Part shown: positions 9,433 through 18,243 of the stretch, piece by piece | Layout of the letters: each line of letters opens with the position of its first letter | How positions within the stretch are numbered: position 1 is the stretch's first letter | Assembly (NCBI GenBank): GCA_963830545.1 | Contig: CAWHMK010000001.1 | Span: 1,178,001-1,242,000, forward strand | Reading direction: 5' to 3' | DNA length: 64,000 nucleotides | DNA from: DATGJX01 sp963830545 | GTDB taxonomy: Bacteria > Vulcanimicrobiota > Vulcanimicrobiia > Vulcanimicrobiales > Vulcanimicrobiaceae | Notes under the pieces: model-generated | The model's database searches: none | What the model saw: only the letters and a program-made list of their open reading frames with translations | Told to the model about the DNA's origin: nothing | Translations under genes and position numbers: made by a program

Positions 9433-11544
9433 ACGCGCCTTTCTTCGCCTTCGTCAACGCCAAAGGCGGCTCGGGCTCGTCGACGATCTGCGCCGAACTG
9501 GTAAAACTAATGCGCGGCAACCGCAAAATTGCCGCTGTCGACGGTGACCTTTCCGGCCGCCGCAACCTCGCGATTCTGCTCGACGGCGTGCGTGCGCTCG
9601 ACGCGAAACGCGAGGGCAACAAATGCGTCGGCGTCGCGGATTTGAACGGCTTTTCGCTCGTCGAACTCGCGCCGAGCTTCGACTCCGTGTTCACCATCAG
9701 CAAAGAAGAAGTCGAGTCGCTGGCGGCGTCGTGCGTGCAGGACGCGGACTGCGTCATCCTCGACATTCCGATTCCGTTCGCGGCACCCGTCCGCGCATTC
9801 GTGGTGCGCGCGACGCGATTTATCGTCGTCGCGGAGCCGACGCTGCTCGGCGTCGCGTCCGCCGGCACGATGATCGCCGAAATGAAGAATTTCGGCATTC
9901 CGATTACCCGGCTTCTGCTGATCACCAATGCTCGCGGAGGCAACGTCGAAATCGCGCGCGGCGAAATCGAGCGCGTGCTCGGCGTAAAAGTCGCGGCGGA
10001 ACTGCCGCCGATGAACGACCGCAACTTCTTCAAAACGCTTGCCGCATTCGAAAAGACGCTCGCGCAAATCGCCGCCGAGCCCGAACTGGAAAGCGTTTTC
10101 CCGTCTGCGCAAGGCCTCGCGCAGGATCGCCGCTGGAGCGGATCGCGGCGCCCTTCCGAAATGACGATGGAGGAAGAGCCGCGCCCGAGCGCTCCGCAGC
10201 GCGGCGTGGCAGCGCCGCAGTTCAACGACACGCACGAAAAACTCAAACTGCTCATCCACGAGACGCTCGCAAAGAACATCAATCTCATCGAGGCGAGCGC
10301 CGCCAGCAGCGACACCGCAAAACTCGCGGAGTTGCGCGCGAAGATCGACGAGGTTTCGCAGCAGGTGCTTAGCGAGAAATCGGCGAGCGGCGATCGCACG
10401 TCCGCCGAACTCACCGCCGAAGACCTCGCGCAGATCAAAGAAGAGATCGTCAACGAATCGCTCGGTTTGGGACCGCTCGAAGGTTTGCTCACGGACGCGG
10501 CCATCACCGAAATCATGGTGAACGGCGCGAAGACGGTATACGTCGAGCGGGCCGGAAAAGTCACCGTAACCGGAAAGCGCTTCACCAGCCCGCAGCAACT
10601 GCGGCTGGTCATCGAACGCATCATCGCGCCGCTCGGACGGCGTTTGGACGAATCGGTCCCAATGGTCGACGCGCGCTTGCCGGATGGCTCGCGCGTGAAC
10701 GCCATCATCGAGCCGCTTGCAATCGACGGTGCGACGCTCACGATACGGCGCTTCGGCAAGAAACGCATGCAGGCGCAGGACCTTTTGGAAAAAGGATCGG
10801 CCACCGAAGAGATGCTCGATTTCATGCGCGCGTGCATCGAAGCACGTTTGAACATCGTCATCAGCGGCGGTACCGGTTCGGGCAAGACGACGTTCCTCAA
10901 CATTCTCTCGTCGTACATTCCTTCCGAGGAACGAATCATCACGGTCGAGGATGCGGCCGAACTTTTCTTGGCGCAGCCGCACGTCGTGCGTCTGGAAACG
11001 CGGCCGCCGAACCTGGAAGGTGCCGGGGCCATCACGATTCGCGATCTCGTTCGCAACTCGCTTCGCATGCGTCCCGACCGCATCGTCGTCGGCGAGTGCC
11101 GCGGCGGAGAAGCGCTCGACATGCTTCAGGCCATGAACACCGGCCACGACGGATCGCTCACGACTGCGCACGCGAACACCCCACGCGATGCGCTTTCGCG
11201 CCTGGAAACGATGGTGCTCATGGCCGGATTCGATTTGCCGGTTCGCGCGATCCGGGAACAGATCGCCAGCGCCGTCGACATGATCATCCAGATCGCCCGC
11301 CTGCGCGACGGAAGCCGTAAAGTCGTCTCGATCAGTGAGGTCATCGGCATGGAAGGCGAGGTCGTCACGATGCAAGAGGTCGTGAAGTACGCGCAGCACG
11401 GTATGGACGCGGAAAACAAGGTGGCCGGCGAATTCCAATTCACGGGCGTTCAGCCGAACGCCCTGCAGCGGTTCGACGAATACGGCGTGCACGTTCGACG
11501 TCCGCAAACTCACCGGGATGGCCTCGGCGTCCAGTTTATGGTAA
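9429..11544 (+). CDS. cpaF: CpaE-like / CpaF (TadA) fusion: localisation ATPase plus secretion ATPase
   Basis: About 704 residues after removing one base near 11494. Residues 1-225 are a MinD/ParA-like domain (FVNAKGGSGSST, deviant Walker A; CVILDIP), as in CpaE, without a clear receiver domain. A linker (about 225-260) joins it to a CpaF/TadA ATPase. That domain has IVISGGTGSGKTTFLN (Walker A), TVEDAAEL (Asp box), RPDRIVVGECRGGEA (Walker B) and TAHANTP (His box). In the present reading frame the ORF runs on into TadB. In the +1 frame the normal CpaF tail, VRKLTGMASASSLW, ends at TAA 11544. CpaE and CpaF are usually separate genes. No frameshift signature was found at their junction near 10160. 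Confidence 0.85.
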
Positions 11545-12356
11545 CGAGCAGCACCACCATCTTTCACCGCCTGAACGCAGGCGGTGGAGCGGAAAACCGG
11601 CTTCGCGACTTTGCCGACGAACTCGACCGCGCCGGTATCACCCAATCCCTGCAGCAAGTGTTCGCAGGCACCGCGTTCGCTGCGGCGCTGATTTGGCTGC
11701 TCCTTGTGCTTGTGATGCATCCCGCATTGCTGCTCGCCGTCGTGCTGCTGCCGGCCAGCGGCGGCGCCGCGCTGCTCGGCCTGCGAATGCTCGTCAAGAT
11801 GAAAGTGCGCAAACGTCTCGAGCAGTTCAGCACGCAGCTCGAGGTCGCGCTCCGCCTCATCTCGAGCGGCGTGCGGATCGGCCTTGGTTTGCGGCAAGCG
11901 CTGGCAATGGTTATCGACGAGATGCCGGATCCGGCGCGGCACGAATTCCTGCGCGTCATCGGACACACAAACATCGGCATAAGCGTGTACGACGCGCTCG
12001 ACAGCCTCGCCAAACGCATGCCGAGCAACGAAACCGTCATGATGTCGCGGGCCATTCGCATACAATCGCAAACGGGCGGCGATCTCGGGAAGATCCTGGA
12101 GCATCTCGCCAACACGATCAAGGAACGCCGCCGCATTCAACGCAAGATTCGCGCGCTGACCGCTGAAGGGCGCGCGAGCGCAGGAATCTTGTCGGCACTT
12201 CCGCCGTTCTTGGGCGTATTCATTTTTCTGACCGAACCCTCGATGGGTCAATCGCTCGTCTTCACCGCGCCCGGTCACGTCGCGCTGCTGCTGGTCGTCG
12301 TGCTGGAAACGCTCGGCGTCATCACACTGATGAAGATGCTGAAGGTGGACGTGTAA
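11538..12356 (+). CDS. tadB: Tad inner-membrane platform protein TadB
   Basis: About 272 residues from ATG 11538, which overlaps the repaired CpaF stop. Three or four hydrophobic segments flank a cytoplasmic GspF-type domain (about 110-230: FSTQLEVALRLISSGVRIG, RAIRIQSQTGGDLGKILEHL). The sequence currently joins it in frame to CpaF, which I attribute to an extra base in CACGTTCGAC at 11490-11499. With TadC it forms the platform driven by the CpaF ATPase. TAATG links it to tadC. Confidence 0.88.
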   Translation: MVTSSTTIFHRLNAGGGAENRLRDFADELDRAGITQSLQQVFAGTAFAAALIWLLLVLVMHPALLLAVVLLPASGGAALLGLRMLVKMKVRKRLEQFSTQLEVALRLISSGVRIGLGLRQALAMVIDEMPDPARHEFLRVIGHTNIGISVYDALDSLAKRMPSNETVMMSRAIRIQSQTGGDLGKILEHLANTIKERRRIQRKIRALTAEGRASAGILSALPPFLGVFIFLTEPSMGQSLVFTAPGHVALLLVVVLETLGVITLMKMLKVDV

Positions 12357-13210
12357 TGCCGATGATCGCCGGCATCGTCGCTATGGGCGCCGTGGCCATC
12401 TTTCTCTTCGCGTTCTCGCTGATTCCGCAAAAGAGCCTGCTCAAGAAGACGCTCGAGGAGCTGGAAACGCGCGGGCTGCATCGCGATTCGAAAAACGTAC
12501 GCGCGTTCGAAAAGGTCTTCTCTCCGGAGCGGCGAGGACGCCTCAAGCGCAAACTGATCGAGGCAGGCTGGTATACGGTAACGCCGGCGCAGATGGGCCT
12601 GCGGATGGTCGGCGGAGCGTTGTTCGGCTTGGTTTTTGCCGGATTTATCGTCACGTTGCTGCACGCGAATACCGTGGTCATTTTGGGCGTCACGCTGATG
12701 TGCGGCGGCGTCGGCGCATTCATGCCGTTCGGTTCGCTCGACAAGGCCGCGCAAGCGCGTAAGAACCAAGTGCAGAAGGCGTTGCCCGATCTGCTCGACA
12801 TGGTCGCCACCACCGTCCAAGCAGGGCTTTCCATCAATCAATCGCTCGCGCATTCCGTGGATGCCGCACCGGGAGCGCTCGGTGAAGAAATCAAGGCCGC
12901 GCTATCCGAGATTCGCCTGGGACGCGCGCGATCGGAAGCGCTGCGCGCCGCGGCAGAGCGCTTGCAGCAGCAGCAATTCACGACCACCGTTACTGCAATC
13001 ACCCAAGCCGAACGTCTGGGCACGAACATTTCCAAAGTGCTCAACGAGCTCGCGGAAGACGTGCGCAATCACCGCATCATGGTCGTCGAGGAGCACGCCG
13101 CGAAATTGCCCGTGAAAATGGTGTTTCCGATGGCAATGTTCATGCTTCCCGCGCTCTTCGTCATCATCTTCGGCGCGCTCGCCGCAAACTACATGTCACA
13201 CCCGCATTAA
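12356..13210 (+). CDS. tadC: Tad inner-membrane platform protein TadC
   Basis: 284 residues. An N-terminal helix, a basic cytoplasmic segment, two helices and a GspF-type domain (LPDLLDMVATTVQAGLSINQ, then AITQAERLGTNISKVLNELAED) end in a C-terminal helix. This is the standard TadC layout and it partners TadB. It is separated from the next gene by a single base. Confidence 0.92.
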   Translation: MPMIAGIVAMGAVAIFLFAFSLIPQKSLLKKTLEELETRGLHRDSKNVRAFEKVFSPERRGRLKRKLIEAGWYTVTPAQMGLRMVGGALFGLVFAGFIVTLLHANTVVILGVTLMCGGVGAFMPFGSLDKAAQARKNQVQKALPDLLDMVATTVQAGLSINQSLAHSVDAAPGALGEEIKAALSEIRLGRARSEALRAAAERLQQQQFTTTVTAITQAERLGTNISKVLNELAEDVRNHRIMVVEEHAAKLPVKMVFPMAMFMLPALFVIIFGALAANYMSHPH

Positions 13211-13211
13211 C

Positions 13212-13830
13212 ATGATTACGATACTGAATCTCACGCTGGGCGCACTGTTTTTCGCCGTCGCCGGGTGCCTTGGAGCACTCCTGGGCAGCATGTTCGCCGA
13301 CCGCCTTTCGCGGTTCGACGATGCGCCGCCGCCGCTGCGCGCGCCAGTGGCAGCACTCATAACCGCGTGTGCCGTCCTCGGCGCGTTCGTCGTGCTGCAC
13401 GCGCACTCTCAAGTGCAAGTACTGCTTCTCGCGCTCGTGTGTGCTGCGCTCGTCGCGCTCTGGATAACGGACTCGCGCTGCGGCATCGTGCCGGACGCAT
13501 TCACGCTTGGACCGCTGGCCGTCGTCGTCGTCGGTGCGCTCTGGCGGCACGAATGGTGGCTGATGGTTTCAGTGGCCGTGCCGCTCGTGCCCTTTGCCGT
13601 CGCAGCGTTTCTTTCCAAAGGGCGCGGGATGGGCTGGGGTGACGTGAAACTGGTGGCGCTCGGTGGTGCGGTACTCGGTCCGCAGACTCGCTGTGCTGGC
13701 GTTCGCCGTCGCGTGCTTGGCCGCCGTCGGCGTGAACTACGCGCACGGGCGCCGCAGGGGCACGATCGCGTTCGCACCGTATCTCGCAGCGGCTATCGGC
13801 GCGGCCATTCCGATTGGGATGTGGCGGTGA
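13212..13830 (+). CDS. second prepilin peptidase (A24 family), frameshifted
   Basis: About 205 residues when one base is removed from CAGACTC (13683-13689). Membrane helices with WITDSRCGIVPD (first catalytic Asp) and GMGWGDVKLVALGG (second catalytic Asp) identify an A24 peptidase. The N-terminal zinc-cysteine domain of PilD-type enzymes is absent. As written, the frame continues into the DUF192 gene. In the +1 frame the expected hydrophobic tail (LAVLAFAVACLAAVGVNYA) ends with TGA 13830, overlapping the next start by four bases. Together with CpaA this gives two prepilin peptidases in one locus. Confidence 0.75.
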
Positions 13831-14174
13831 GTTCGGCGTTGCTTCGCAATTCGACGACCGGCGAGATCATCGCCGGAAACGTGCATTACGCGGATTCGTG
13901 GTGGGAACGCTTGGCGGGATTCATTCCGCGGCGAAGCGTCGATCCCGACGAAGGCTTGTGGTTCCGCGACTGCTGGGCGATACACACGCTCGGTATGCGC
14001 TCGCACATCGATGTGATCTTCCTGGACCGCTGGGACTGCGTCATTCGAACTCGCCGCGCCGTGCCGCACCGTCCGATCATCTCTTGTATGGGCGCGCGCA
14101 GCGTCGTCGAACTCGGCGCAGGCGCGCTCGACGGCCGCGACCTGCTCGCCGGCGACAAATTGGTCCTGCAGTAA
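13827..14174 (+). CDS. DUF192 family protein
   Basis: About 115 residues from GTG 13827. DUF192 features are SWWERLAGFIPRR, GLWFRDCWAIHTLGMRSHIDVIFLD (only the core HTLGM..HIDVIFLD is characteristic) and the ending ALDGRDLLAGDKLVL. Function in the family is unknown. It is hidden inside a longer frame fused to the prepilin peptidase by the indel at about 13686, so automatic annotation would miss it as a separate gene. Confidence 0.75.
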   Translation: MSSALLRNSTTGEIIAGNVHYADSWWERLAGFIPRRSVDPDEGLWFRDCWAIHTLGMRSHIDVIFLDRWDCVIRTRRAVPHRPIISCMGARSVVELGAGALDGRDLLAGDKLVLQ

Positions 14175-14188
14175 GGACGTTCGCTTCC

Positions 14189-15493
14189 ATGGCACGTTTT
14201 GGTTCTGCCGTCATCGCATTCGCGGTTGCCGCGGCGATCGTCACGCGCGCGGCGCTCCTTCCGGAATTTCTCGTACAAGCGCACGACCCGAACATACTCG
14301 GCGGAGGCATGTTCGATGTGCTGCTGCATCGCGCGGGTTATGCGGTCGTGCTGGGTTTTTGCGCCGCGCTCGCTGCGGCGGCAGTCATGCTGGTCGGCTG
14401 GCGAACGCGGCTGCGCGGCGCGTCCGATTGGCATGCGACGCTCGCTTCTGCGCTCTTCGCGGCGTGTTTGACGCCGTGGCTGGGCGTGAGCCTGCAGCCA
14501 GTGGGCTGGATCTGCTGCGCCGCTGCGTGTTTGCTGCTCGATCGCGACGACGATCGCTCGCTGGTTGAATTTCTCGGCGTGCTGCTGATTTGGTCGCTGC
14601 TGCAAGGCGGCGCGACGTTGGCCGGCGTGCTTGCCATCTGCGCCTTCGCGGGAAGGTTGGCTGACGATCGTGCATTCACGCCGGCGGTGCGCCGCCGCGG
14701 GCTTTTTGCGGCTATTGCCGTGGTTGTAGGCGGAATACAACTGCACGCATTACCGTGGCTCGCATACGGCGCGCACGCACTGTATCTCGACGCTCTGCGC
14801 GCGGGCGCGCCGCGCGACGCGATCTGGACGCACCATCCGAGTGCGCCTGCGCTGGGCTTTTCGGCAATCCTCGTGATTGCGGCATGGTATGGCGTACGCC
14901 GCCGGGAGCGCAGCGCCGACGCCTTCACATTCTTCGCGCTGCTCGTGCTCGCGCTCGCGGACGCCCGCAATCTGCCGTATTTTGCAATCGCGGCGGCTCC
15001 CGTCGCCGTGGACGCGCTCGCAAGTTACTACGTGAATCGGCGAACGGCTCCGCGTACGAGCACGCTGCACTACGCGCCGGCGTTTCTCGCCGCGGCATTC
15101 GCATTCATGAGCATCATGGCGCTCACCGAGCCCAAGGTTACGGTGTGGCCGCCCGCGCTCGAACAGCCGGGGGCGCTGCTAAAGCGGCTGGCCGCAACCG
15201 GCGCACCGCATCGTCTCTTGTGCACGCAGCCGCGCTGGTGCGACGGCGCGCATGCCGCATTCTCGCGGATTGCGACGATCGCGGACGATCGGACCGGGAC
15301 GGAAAGCACGGGCGTGCTGCATGAAGAACACGACGTCGCGACTGCTTCCGGGACTTGGCGCCGCGACCTAACGCGTGCCGGAATCGACGCCGTGATCGCC
15401 TCACGCGACGACAGCATCGTCGCGCTGCTGCGTTCGTCCGGATGGCAAGTCGGGGGCAGGGATTCGGATCGGGTCCTACTGGTGACGAAATGA
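14189..15493 (+). CDS. polytopic membrane protein, first of a tandem pair
   Basis: 434 residues from ATG 14189. About nine or ten hydrophobic helices (residues 1-330) are followed by a soluble C-terminal region of about 100 residues containing HRLLCTQPRWCDGA. The overall plan (helices, then an extracytoplasmic tail with a Cys-x-W-C motif) is shared with the next gene, so they look like diverged duplicates. It may belong to the GT-C glycosyltransferase-like superfamily, but no catalytic DxD or DE motif could be assigned with confidence. The ATGA junction with the next gene indicates an operon. Confidence 0.55.
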   Translation: MARFGSAVIAFAVAAAIVTRAALLPEFLVQAHDPNILGGGMFDVLLHRAGYAVVLGFCAALAAAAVMLVGWRTRLRGASDWHATLASALFAACLTPWLGVSLQPVGWICCAAACLLLDRDDDRSLVEFLGVLLIWSLLQGGATLAGVLAICAFAGRLADDRAFTPAVRRRGLFAAIAVVVGGIQLHALPWLAYGAHALYLDALRAGAPRDAIWTHHPSAPALGFSAILVIAAWYGVRRRERSADAFTFFALLVLALADARNLPYFAIAAAPVAVDALASYYVNRRTAPRTSTLHYAPAFLAAAFAFMSIMALTEPKVTVWPPALEQPGALLKRLAATGAPHRLLCTQPRWCDGAHAAFSRIATIADDRTGTESTGVLHEEHDVATASGTWRRDLTRAGIDAVIASRDDSIVALLRSSGWQVGGRDSDRVLLVTK

Positions 15494-16902
15494 AGATCGT
15501 CTTCGTCGTCGCGGTAATATTTTTCGCGCGACTCCTTGCCGCCGCGTGGTTCGACTCCGGTCGCGACGCGGATTTGGTGTGGCAAAACTGGCTCGGCATG
15601 CAGGTGCTGCATACGCATCATCTGCCGAACGCGATCGGACGTGAAACGTTCTCCGCGCCCGGATCGCATTGGGTCCCGCAGGAATGGGCGTTCAGTACCG
15701 CGCTTGCATGGGCGACCGAGCACGGACATTTTGCGTGGATCGCGCTCGCAAGCGCCTTTGCGGCAACGCTGACGCTTCTCGTGGCAGGATACCGCGCGTT
15801 CCGCCGCGGCGCTTCGACGATTGCGATGGGCATCGCCGCAGCTTGCGTCGGCTTCAGCATGATTCAATCATTCGGCGCGCGCGCGCAGGTTTTCGGCTGG
15901 CTGTGCCTTTCGCTTCTCATGCTCCTGCTCGATCTCGAAAGCGGCTGGTCGTTTCTCGCCATTCCGATCGTCGCGGTTTGGGCGAACCTGCATGCGAGCG
16001 CCGCAATTGCGCCGGTGCTGGCCGGCGCGTGGGCAGTGGGAACGCTGATCGAAGATCGCGCGTGGACGGTGCGCGTGCGGCGCAGCACGCTGCTCGCGCT
16101 CGGCTGCGGTTTCGCACTGCTTGCGACGCCGCTGCTCTGGGAGTTGCCGGGTTATGCCGTAATGCTTCTCCACAGTCCGTTTCGCAATGCTATCGAAGAA
16201 TGGCAGCCCAGCAATCTCGTGGACACCGCACTCTACGCGGGCGTTTTGCCGCTGCTGGCGATTGCGTGTTATTTCGGCATCGCCGCGCCGCGCGAGCGCT
16301 GGCGCGACGGCATGCTGCTCGCGATCACGGCTCCGCTTGCGTTCATGGCAGTTCGCCATCTGCCGATCTGCGCGATTACGATCGCGCCGATGGCCGCTCA
16401 GCGTTTGAGCAGCATCGTCGGAAAGTATGCGCGAGTAAACGTCGTGCTCGAAGAACGGTTCAGCGAATATCTGCTCGCCGCCGGCGCAGCCATTGCGAGC
16501 ATTGCCGTAACCTTGAGTCTACTGCACACGCCGGCGATCGTCGCTCCGACGCTTCCGCGAACGGCGGTCGCGCGGCTTGCCGCGCTTCCGGGCGAACATA
16601 ATCTCTTTTGCGAAGATTTTGCCTGGTGCAGCCTTGCGCTTCCCACGAAAAACGTGCGCGCATATTTGGACGGTCGCTGCGATCCGTATCCCGCGCGCAT
16701 TTGGAAAACCTACATCAGCATCGCGGCCGTGCACCCCGATTGGGATGAGCGCCTGACGGGCTCCGGTGCAAACGCGGTGCTCGTCCGGCGCGGGCGAGCG
16801 CTCGCGCAAGCGCTCTCAGTGCGGTCCGACTGGCATCTCTACTATAGCGACCGGACGTACGAACTTTTCCTGCGCAGCGCCGTACAGACCGCAGAGCGCT
16901 AG
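15490..16902 (+). CDS. polytopic membrane protein, second of a tandem pair
   Basis: 470 residues from ATG 15490 (overlaps the previous stop). An early DSGRDADLVWQNWLG segment after the first helix resembles the first extracytoplasmic loop of GT-C transferases, where a D/E..D motif acts. About ten helices follow. The C-terminal soluble part has HNLFCEDFAWCSLALPTKNVRAYLDGRCDPYP-like features, of which the conserved core is CEDFAWCS and DGRCDPYP. Function is not established; a lipid-linked sugar transferase is a reasonable but unproven guess. Its 3' end overlaps the convergent gene by 87 bases, unusually long. Confidence 0.5.
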   Translation: MKIVFVVAVIFFARLLAAAWFDSGRDADLVWQNWLGMQVLHTHHLPNAIGRETFSAPGSHWVPQEWAFSTALAWATEHGHFAWIALASAFAATLTLLVAGYRAFRRGASTIAMGIAAACVGFSMIQSFGARAQVFGWLCLSLLMLLLDLESGWSFLAIPIVAVWANLHASAAIAPVLAGAWAVGTLIEDRAWTVRVRRSTLLALGCGFALLATPLLWELPGYAVMLLHSPFRNAIEEWQPSNLVDTALYAGVLPLLAIACYFGIAAPRERWRDGMLLAITAPLAFMAVRHLPICAITIAPMAAQRLSSIVGKYARVNVVLEERFSEYLLAAGAAIASIAVTLSLLHTPAIVAPTLPRTAVARLAALPGEHNLFCEDFAWCSLALPTKNVRAYLDGRCDPYPARIWKTYISIAAVHPDWDERLTGSGANAVLVRRGRALAQALSVRSDWHLYYSDRTYELFLRSAVQTAER

Positions 16903-18189
16903 CAGCGCAAGCCCGGCCCACGTCGGCAGTTTCGCGAGAATCCACGCGACGCCCGCGCTGGCTCCCTGTGCGCGAATGTATCCGGTCCACGACGCTTGCG
17001 CGAGCGCTGCGTCGACGTGCGGCGAAACGAGATGCTGCACTTGCGGGCCCGCGCGCAGTGCTACCATCAGAATGACCGCGCTCCCTATGAGCGCCGCGCC
17101 AACGGCTCGCACTGCGCGTTCCGGACCGAGACGCAGCGTCCAGAGCGCAACGGCGAACGCCGCGGCCAGCGCTGCCGGAACCGCAAGCGCGGCGTCGGGA
17201 ATCACCCATTGCCACGGTATTGCGACCAGCAGCACCGCGCATGCCAGCAGCGAGCGCTGCGCTCCGAAAGAACGCGCGTAAAGCACGAGCGCCGCGGGCA
17301 GCGCGAGCGTGATCTCCGAGTAGTGAATGAATGGGCCGCCCGTGACGGAAAACGCCGCTGGTATCAGCACGAGTAATCCGGCGTCCCCGCATTTTCGCGC
17401 AAGGGCGAAGGCCGTCCATATGCCTGCAGCGGCGAACAACGCGTACGAAACGTCGCCGGTGCGAAGCGCGATCGCATCGCTTGCACCCGCTGCGTGCAAG
17501 ATCCACGTCACGCCATACTGGGCGACGTAACCGACTTCGGATTGCGCGTGCGCGGGAAGCACGCGCGTCAGGTAGGATATCGCGCCCACGGGACCGCTTA
17601 TGGCGAGATCGATTGCCAGCAATGCGGCCATGCCGCACACTGCCGCAAGGCGGGAGCGCGCGTTCCAGAGGAGCATTGCAACGAAGGCCGGCGCCGCTAC
17701 ATGCGGCAGTACGGCGCACACGCACAACCACGCGGCCGCCGCAGCCGGTCGATTCAACCGGAGTGCGAGCGCCGAAGAGCACAGTGCGAAAAGCGCGACC
17801 GAGGCCGTTTCTCCCAGTACCAGTACCGTGAGCGCATACGGAACGGCAAGCATTGCCAGCACGCTCCAAGCCGGCCGCCCGGCGAGCTTCCAAGCCTGCA
17901 CCGATGCTCCGACGACTGCTGCAAGCAGCAGCACCATCCAGAGGAGCGCGGCCGGCACGTACGGCAGCGCCGAAAACGCTGCGAACAGCGTGAACGCATA
18001 TCCGGGAAACGGCACCGGTGCGGTAACGCCCGGTGCGCCGCTGTACAATCCGTACGGCTGCCTCGCGTGCTCGCAGCGCAGAATCGAGGCTTGCAGATAC
18101 GGATCGGCTCCGTGCAAAACGGCCGCGCCTCCGCAATAGAACGCGTGGAAATCGCCGAAAGCTGCGAGCGCGACGACAAGAGCACGCAT
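16816..18189 (-). CDS. GT87-like (DUF2029) polyprenyl-phosphate-sugar transferase
   Basis: 457 residues from ATG 18189. GDFHAFYCGGAAVLHGADPY near the N-terminus is the hallmark first-loop motif of the GT87/DUF2029 mannosyltransferases; about ten helices follow. The expected N-terminal membrane helix is missing from this start. It is present upstream in another frame (MIIAENARGRNAPF from 18275, then a helix to about 18190). The true gene may therefore start at 18275 with a frameshift near 18187. That shift would need an added base, unlike the other indels here, so I keep the shorter call. Confidence 0.65.
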   Translation of the reverse strand: MRALVVALAAFGDFHAFYCGGAAVLHGADPYLQASILRCEHARQPYGLYSGAPGVTAPVPFPGYAFTLFAAFSALPYVPAALLWMVLLLAAVVGASVQAWKLAGRPAWSVLAMLAVPYALTVLVLGETASVALFALCSSALALRLNRPAAAAAWLCVCAVLPHVAAPAFVAMLLWNARSRLAAVCGMAALLAIDLAISGPVGAISYLTRVLPAHAQSEVGYVAQYGVTWILHAAGASDAIALRTGDVSYALFAAAGIWTAFALARKCGDAGLLVLIPAAFSVTGGPFIHYSEITLALPAALVLYARSFGAQRSLLACAVLLVAIPWQWVIPDAALAVPAALAAAFAVALWTLRLGPERAVRAVGAALIGSAVILMVALRAGPQVQHLVSPHVDAALAQASWTGYIRAQGASAGVAWILAKLPTWAGLALLALCGLYGAAQEKFVRPVAIVEMPVGPH

Positions 18190-18243
18190 TGCGCAGCCGT
18201 GACGAGCAGCATCGCGGCAACTGCCGCGACGATGAATGGAGCG

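Noticed and set aside
9507..12278. Very long open frame on the minus strand (923 codons) opposite the Tad ATPases
   Set aside because: Composition is Arg/His/Asp-rich with no recognisable motif; it is the usual antisense shadow in GC-rich coding DNA. Similar long shadows at 23830-26502, 37242-38750 and 42433-43518 were dropped for the same reason.
9429..12356. A single 975-residue CpaE-CpaF-TadB protein
   Set aside because: The CpaF-TadB joint is explained by one extra base; the +1 frame has a proper CpaF tail and stop overlapping the TadB ATG. Only the CpaE-CpaF part is kept as a candidate fusion.
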